From the NCBI GenBank assembly GCA_017454565.1, contig JAFTCS010000259.1, positions 1 to 8,315 of the forward strand: a DNA stretch of 8,315 nucleotides, read 5' to 3'. Of the stretch, positions 5,210 through 8,315 are shown one piece after another (the first letter of the stretch is position 1; every line of letters starts with the position of its first letter). The stretch is from Clostridia bacterium. GTDB taxonomy: Bacteria > Bacillota > Clostridia > Oscillospirales > Acutalibacteraceae. Under the pieces are notes generated by a model. It saw only the letters and a list, made by a program, of their open reading frames with translations. It was not told the origin of the DNA and searched no databases. The translations under genes were made by a program, and so were the position numbers.

Positions 5210-6363
5210 AAGTAGGATACCTCCGGGGATTTGATTTGCGTTTCGTCAAAGTCTTTGTCAAGTATACTCAGCAGCTTCGGCTCAACGCTGTCGATATAAT
5301 ACTTTTTATCAAGAAAGGCATTTGCCTTGAGTTTATTCTGTAGCCTGTCATTGTCCATGTAGGAGCTTATTGCCTTTGAAAGCTCACTGACAGTGTCTTT
5401 TGCGTGTACGATAAAAAGCAGTCCGTTTGTGCCGTCGGTTATAAGGTCGCTGTGCCCCTTTATGTCCGAGGCTATAACGGGCATTCCGCAGTGCAGAGCC
5501 TCCATTACATTAAAGGGCAGTCCCTCCATAAGTGCACCTGATATCAGCACGTCACAGCTTCTGTACAGGGTGTTTACGTCTTTTGTATGGCCGAGAAAGC
5601 GCACCCTGCCGTCAAGCTCCAGACTTGATACAAGGCTGCGGCACTCGTTCAGTGTGCCGCCGTCTCCTGCAAAAACGAGAACTGCGTTTTTATATTTCAG
5701 GTGAAGCTTTTCCAGGGCATTTATCAGCAGGGTCTGATTCTTCCTTTTGGAAAACTCGCCCACGCACAGGAAAAGAACGGAATCATCATTAAGGTTCAGA
5801 CTGCTGCGGAAAGCGGTTCTTTCTTCACGGCTGATAACCGGAAAACGTTCTGCGACAAGCCCCATGCCGTTTGTGAAATAAATATTTTTTCCCAGTTTAT
5901 AGCGGCGGGCAAGCTCAAGATCCTCTCCGTTCATCACTACAAGGGAATCGGTTACTCCGGCGGTAAGCTTTTCCGCAGTTCTGTATATAAATGAGTGCAG
6001 ACCGCTGCCTGTGTCAAACATATATCCGTGTGAAATATGTACGCAGTATGGCCGCTTCTTTTTGCCGGTGCCCTTTACAGCCAGTCTGAGTGCAGCTCCT
6101 GCAAGGGTGGAATTTGAATACACCATGGTGTACTCGTTTTCGGATATCAGTCTTTTCAGCTTTCTGACGGTTTTCAGATTCTTTGCGGAAAGAGGGTTCT
6201 TGACAAACTGCATGTCAAAGCAGCGGTCTGTCAGTGCGTGAGACTTTGCACCCTCGGCGGCAATGTCAACAGCATAGCCCTTTCCCTTGAAATGCTCAAT
6301 ATAGGGCAGATGAAAGTTTATGATGTGCGACATTCTGGAGGCACATATCAGTATCCTTTTCAC
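5206..6363 (-). CDS. Family 4 (GT-B) glycosyltransferase for surface polysaccharide
   Basis: The protein has 385 residues from the start chosen here. It is a cytoplasmic or membrane-associated GT-B enzyme that transfers a nucleotide-activated sugar to a growing glycan. Seen: the N-terminal Rossmann start KRILICASRMSHI with INFHLPYI, resembling EpsD-type enzymes; SHGYMF (about 111-116); VGEFSKRKNQ, the start of the donor domain (about 201-210); FAGDGG; RVRFLGH; and EGLPFNVMEAL with the E-x7-E pair (Glu280 and Glu288) that contacts the donor in GT4. The sugar and acceptor cannot be told from sequence. An upstream in-frame GTG at 6372 would add three residues, but it overlaps the Shine-Dalgarno TGAGGT (6371-6376); the GTG at 6363, 8 nt after GAGG, is the better start. 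There are 18 nt between this start and the ATPase stop, and its own stop overlaps the Big_2 start. Confidence 0.9.
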   Translation of the reverse strand: MKRILICASRMSHIINFHLPYIEHFKGKGYAVDIAAEGAKSHALTDRCFDMQFVKNPLSAKNLKTVRKLKRLISENEYTMVYSNSTLAGAALRLAVKGTGKKKRPYCVHISHGYMFDTGSGLHSFIYRTAEKLTAGVTDSLVVMNGEDLELARRYKLGKNIYFTNGMGLVAERFPVISREERTAFRSSLNLNDDSVLFLCVGEFSKRKNQTLLINALEKLHLKYKNAVLVFAGDGGTLNECRSLVSSLELDGRVRFLGHTKDVNTLYRSCDVLISGALMEGLPFNVMEALHCGMPVIASDIKGHSDLITDGTNGLLFIVHAKDTVSELSKAISSYMDNDRLQNKLKANAFLDKKYYIDSVEPKLLSILDKDFDETQIKSPEVSYL

Positions 6364-6370
6364 GTCCAAC

Positions 6371-6376
6371 ACCTCA
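6371..6376 (-). promoter_or_regulatory. Shine-Dalgarno TGAGGT deciding the glycosyltransferase start
   Basis: TGAGGT on the - strand overlaps the upstream GTG at 6372 and stands at proper distance only from the GTG at 6363. This favours the shorter protein. Confidence 0.65.
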
Positions 6377-6381
6377 GGGTA

Positions 6382-7311
6382 TCATTCGGAGATAGTTCGC
6401 CTATCTTTTGCTTTTGCGGAGTTTATCGGCATGCTTTTGATAAAGTGCATGTAGTGGTCGCATACGACCGAGGATGGTCCCAGCTCTTTAAGCTGCCCTT
6501 TTTCTAACCAGGCGGCTTTCTTGCAGAGTTTCTTTACCGAGGCAGTACTGTGTGATACCAGCAGAAAGGTGGTTCCGCCGCTGAGAAGCTTTGAAATGCG
6601 CTCCTCGCACTTCATACGGAAACGCGCGTCGCCTCCCGAAAGCACCTCGTCTGCAATGACTATATCGGCGCTGACACAGGTAGCTATGGCAAAACCAAGC
6701 CTTGACACCATTCCAGAGGAGTAATTCTTCAGCGGAACATCTATAAATTTTTCGATCTCTGCAAAATCCACTATTTCGTCGAATTTGGATTTCATGTATT
6801 TTCTGGTATGACCGTGCATAGTGCCGGAAAGGAAAATGTTTTCCCTTGCGGAAAGGCTCCTGTCAAAGCCGCCGCTGATCTCTATAAGCGGAGCCACACT
6901 GCCCACGACCTTGACGCTGCCGCGGGTAGGCTTTATAATGCCGGCTATGGTCTTGAGCAGGGTGGATTTACCCGAACCGTTTCTGCCGATCAGGGCAAGG
7001 GAATCGCCCTTTTTCACCTGGAAGCTGATATTTCTCAAGGCCCAGAATTCATCATAGCGGAGCCTGCCCTTGATGAAATTTACAAAGTATTCCTTAACGC
7101 CTTCCTCGCGGTTCTTGCTGAGGTTGAACATTATAGACACATCGTTCACATCTACGCTTACGTCCTCGCTGAGCTTTTTCGGCGGGATGATGATGTGTTT
7201 GACGCCTTCCTCCGGAGCCTTATCGGGGTTAGATCTGAGGACAGACTGTGAGGATGATATTATATTGCCCGATTCGTCATAGAAAACAGGCACGACTTTT
7301 TTTTCTGACAT
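6382..7311 (-). CDS. ABC transporter ATPase for polysaccharide/teichoic-acid-type export (Wzt/TagH type)
   Basis: The protein has 309 residues from the ATG chosen here. It is the ATP-hydrolysing subunit of a polymer exporter, paired with the permease just upstream. Seen: Walker A GRNGSGKST (about 109-117), the family's FWALRNISF before it, IEISGGFDRSLSARENI after it, signature YSSGM (197-201), Walker B DIVIADE (216-222) with catalytic Glu222, a D-loop-like GGDARF, and the H-loop His254 (LVSHS). The VNDVSIMFNL and KNREEGVKEYFVNFIKG segments are typical of Wzt/TagH proteins. About 50 residues precede the ABC core (VVPVFYDESGNIISSS and a basic, proline-containing stretch), of unknown role. The end lacks the carbohydrate-binding C-terminal domain of some Wzt proteins and the long extension of Bacillus TagH. 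A TTG at 7326 would add five residues but overlaps the SD; the ATG at 7311 lies 7 nt after GAGG. Confidence 0.93.
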   Translation of the reverse strand: MSEKKVVPVFYDESGNIISSSQSVLRSNPDKAPEEGVKHIIIPPKKLSEDVSVDVNDVSIMFNLSKNREEGVKEYFVNFIKGRLRYDEFWALRNISFQVKKGDSLALIGRNGSGKSTLLKTIAGIIKPTRGSVKVVGSVAPLIEISGGFDRSLSARENIFLSGTMHGHTRKYMKSKFDEIVDFAEIEKFIDVPLKNYSSGMVSRLGFAIATCVSADIVIADEVLSGGDARFRMKCEERISKLLSGGTTFLLVSHSTASVKKLCKKAAWLEKGQLKELGPSSVVCDHYMHFIKSMPINSAKAKDRRTISE

Positions 7312-7318
7312 TTCGGCA

Positions 7319-7322
7319 CCTC
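7319..7322 (-). promoter_or_regulatory. Shine-Dalgarno GAGG deciding the ATPase start
   Basis: GCGAGGTG on the - strand lies 7 nt before the ATG at 7311. The alternative TTG at 7326 is immediately next to this SD and could not use it. Confidence 0.65.
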
Positions 7323-7327
7323 GCAAA

Positions 7328-8104
7328 TTATAAATAGAGGAAGAAACGGTCTTCCTTTTCCTTGAAGGTCACAATGCCAAGGCCAAGCATGAGCAGGGCG
7401 TAGCAGGTACCTACGATAAGCATTTTTTCAGAGGGCAGGGTCGCGTCTATGGCAAGATCGCGGGCAATTTTGATGTAAATATAGACGGGGTTGAGATCCC
7501 ACAGGAAACGGAACTGCTCCGGAACGATGTCTATGGGGTAGAAGATAGGGGTTATGTACATCCATGCCCTTCTTATTACCTGAAACAGATAGCTGAGGTC
7601 GCGCAGGAAGGTGGCATAAGCGCACAGGAACATGCCAAGTCCCAGTGTGAACAGAAAAACAAGCACAAAGTCCAGCGGCAGCAAAAGCATGTACATATTG
7701 AGAGGCACATTCGTAATAACGCACACAATAAAGTACGGTATGAACGAAAGCAGCAGAGTTATAAAGCTCTGTATGATTGACGATATACAGAAGAAATAGT
7801 TGGGTATCTTCATCTTGTTTATGAGGCCGGCATTGCCCACGATGCAGCCCATACAGTGGGTAGCGCCCTCAAACACAAAGGCAAATATCAGGTTACCTGT
7901 AAAGAGATATATGGGATAATGAGGTATTGTCCTGTTGAACAGCGTAGAAAACACGATGGTCATTACTATCATCATCAGCAGGGGGCTGAGCATGGACCAG
8001 GCAACACCTAAGATGGATTTATAGTATTTTTTCTTGAAGTCCCTTTTTATTACCTCCTTGAGAAACGGAAAATAATTATAGAACTCGTATAAAGCCTTTT
8101 TCAT
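7328..8104 (-). CDS. ABC-2 type polysaccharide/teichoic-acid export permease (Wzm/TagG type)
   Basis: The protein has 258 residues, the usual length for the Wzm/TagG/RfbA family. It forms the membrane channel that moves lipid-linked polymer outward. Seen: an N-terminal amphipathic stretch (FLKEVIKRDFKKKYYKS) leading to LGVAWSMLSPLL, which is very characteristic; hydrophobic segments at about 31-56, 64-82, 104-131, 137-165, 174-193 and 228-246; the reentrant motif ITPIFYPIDIVP (184-195) and NPVYIYIKIARD (205-216). All are conserved in ABC-2 polysaccharide permeases. The ATG has a good SD (AAAAGGAGAGG, core at 8112-8116). The ATPase gene begins 16 nt after its stop. It is the first gene of the operon inside the window; no clear promoter is visible upstream, so the operon may begin beyond 8315. 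Confidence 0.93.
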   Translation of the reverse strand: MKKALYEFYNYFPFLKEVIKRDFKKKYYKSILGVAWSMLSPLLMMIVMTIVFSTLFNRTIPHYPIYLFTGNLIFAFVFEGATHCMGCIVGNAGLINKMKIPNYFFCISSIIQSFITLLLSFIPYFIVCVITNVPLNMYMLLLPLDFVLVFLFTLGLGMFLCAYATFLRDLSYLFQVIRRAWMYITPIFYPIDIVPEQFRFLWDLNPVYIYIKIARDLAIDATLPSEKMLIVGTCYALLMLGLGIVTFKEKEDRFFLYL

Positions 8105-8133
8105 TATACCTCTCCTTTTGTAAATTCAGGAAA

Positions 8134-8152
8134 AGACCCCGCCGGAAACGGG
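8134..8152 (-). terminator. Possible weak terminator or attenuator before the export operon
   Basis: On the - strand CCCG (8152-8149) pairs with CGGG (8141-8138) around a 7-nt loop, extended by AGA/TCT after an internal loop, and TCTTTTCC follows. The stem is short, so this is a tentative call. It would end an upstream transcript or modulate entry into the permease gene. Confidence 0.3.
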
Positions 8153-8160
8153 ATTCTGTG

Positions 8161-8315
8161 TAAGAGCCTGTTTTGTATCTGAAATGTACGGATTTTTGAG
8201 CATATTTTTTCTCGATAACAAGGAAAAAGGACGCAGGCATACTGACGTATGGCAAGTTCTTTTGACGCAGTCAGCGAAAAAAATTGCCAAAAAGCCGCAC
8301 GTTGCTAAGATGCTA
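8161..8315. repeat. Long imperfect palindrome, probably a MITE-like intergenic repeat (cut by window edge)
   Basis: The centre is CATAC-TGAC-GTATG (8238-8251). Going outward, the left arm (8186-8214, reverse complement CGAGAAAAAATATGCTC then AAAAATCCGTAC) matches the right arm (8274-8300, GCGAAAAAAATTGCC then AAAAAGCCGCAC) with a few gaps and changes. Weak pairing continues to the window end (ATTTCAGAT against GTTGCTAAGAT). The - strand frame 8314-8126 stays open for 62 codons, but it runs through both palindrome arms and is probably fortuitous. The sequence resembles intergenic repeats I recall from Ruminococcus-like genomes. That is memory, not a search. Confidence 0.5.

Noticed and set aside
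6808..7251. 147-residue + strand frame
   Set aside because: It is antisense to the ABC ATPase, whose Walker A, signature and Walker B motifs are unmistakable.
8126..8314. 62-codon - strand frame open to the window edge, ending 21 nt before the permease
   Set aside because: It could be the tail of an upstream gene, but it runs through both arms of the large palindrome, is Cys-rich and has no recognisable family. It is more likely fortuitous, and sequence beyond 8315 would decide.

Overview
The window looks like chromosomal DNA of a gut Clostridia bacterium of the Ruminococcus type (Oscillospiraceae). This is inferred from Shine-Dalgarno-led genes, a consensus sigma-A promoter, secreted proteins ending in a TGD-type cell-wall anchor, and a starch-binding-like surface protein. 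No rRNA or other marker fixes the species.

Layout. (1) Positions 1-1029, + strand: the 3' part of a secreted, wall-anchored protein with a seven-copy TDPEPS linker, a module resembling starch-binding CBM26, and a C-terminal anchor. Two tandem rho-independent terminators follow. (2) About 1231-1370: a GC-rich non-coding element that folds on paper into consecutive hairpins, including a three-way junction. It lies between the convergent ends of the first gene and the next. (3) 1398-2537, - strand: a TraB/GumN-family lipoprotein. (4) 2663-2941, - strand: a 92-residue protein made only of signal peptide, short linker and anchor. It has a near-perfect promoter, a perfect ribosome binding site and its own terminator. 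(5) 3228-8104, - strand: a tight five-gene operon in the order ABC-2 permease, ABC ATPase, GT4 glycosyltransferase, membrane-anchored Ig-like (Big_2) protein, IspD/TarI-type cytidylyltransferase. (6) About 8161-8315: a long imperfect palindrome upstream of the operon, running off the window. It is probably a dispersed repeat.

How the genes may work together. The permease and ATPase form a Wzm/Wzt (TagG/TagH)-type exporter for a lipid-linked surface polysaccharide or teichoic-acid-like polymer. The GT4 enzyme would add sugars in the cytoplasm, and the cytidylyltransferase would make a CDP-activated polyol or related precursor. The Big_2 protein is locked between these two by ATGA start/stop overlaps on both sides, so it is probably a working part of the system on the outer face of the membrane. 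The polymerase, priming enzyme and any polyol-phosphate reductase are not in view and may lie upstream of 8315.

Most worth a second look: the structured element at 1231-1370, the highly expressed 'anchor-only' small protein, the Big_2 protein embedded in the export operon, and the palindromic element at the right edge.
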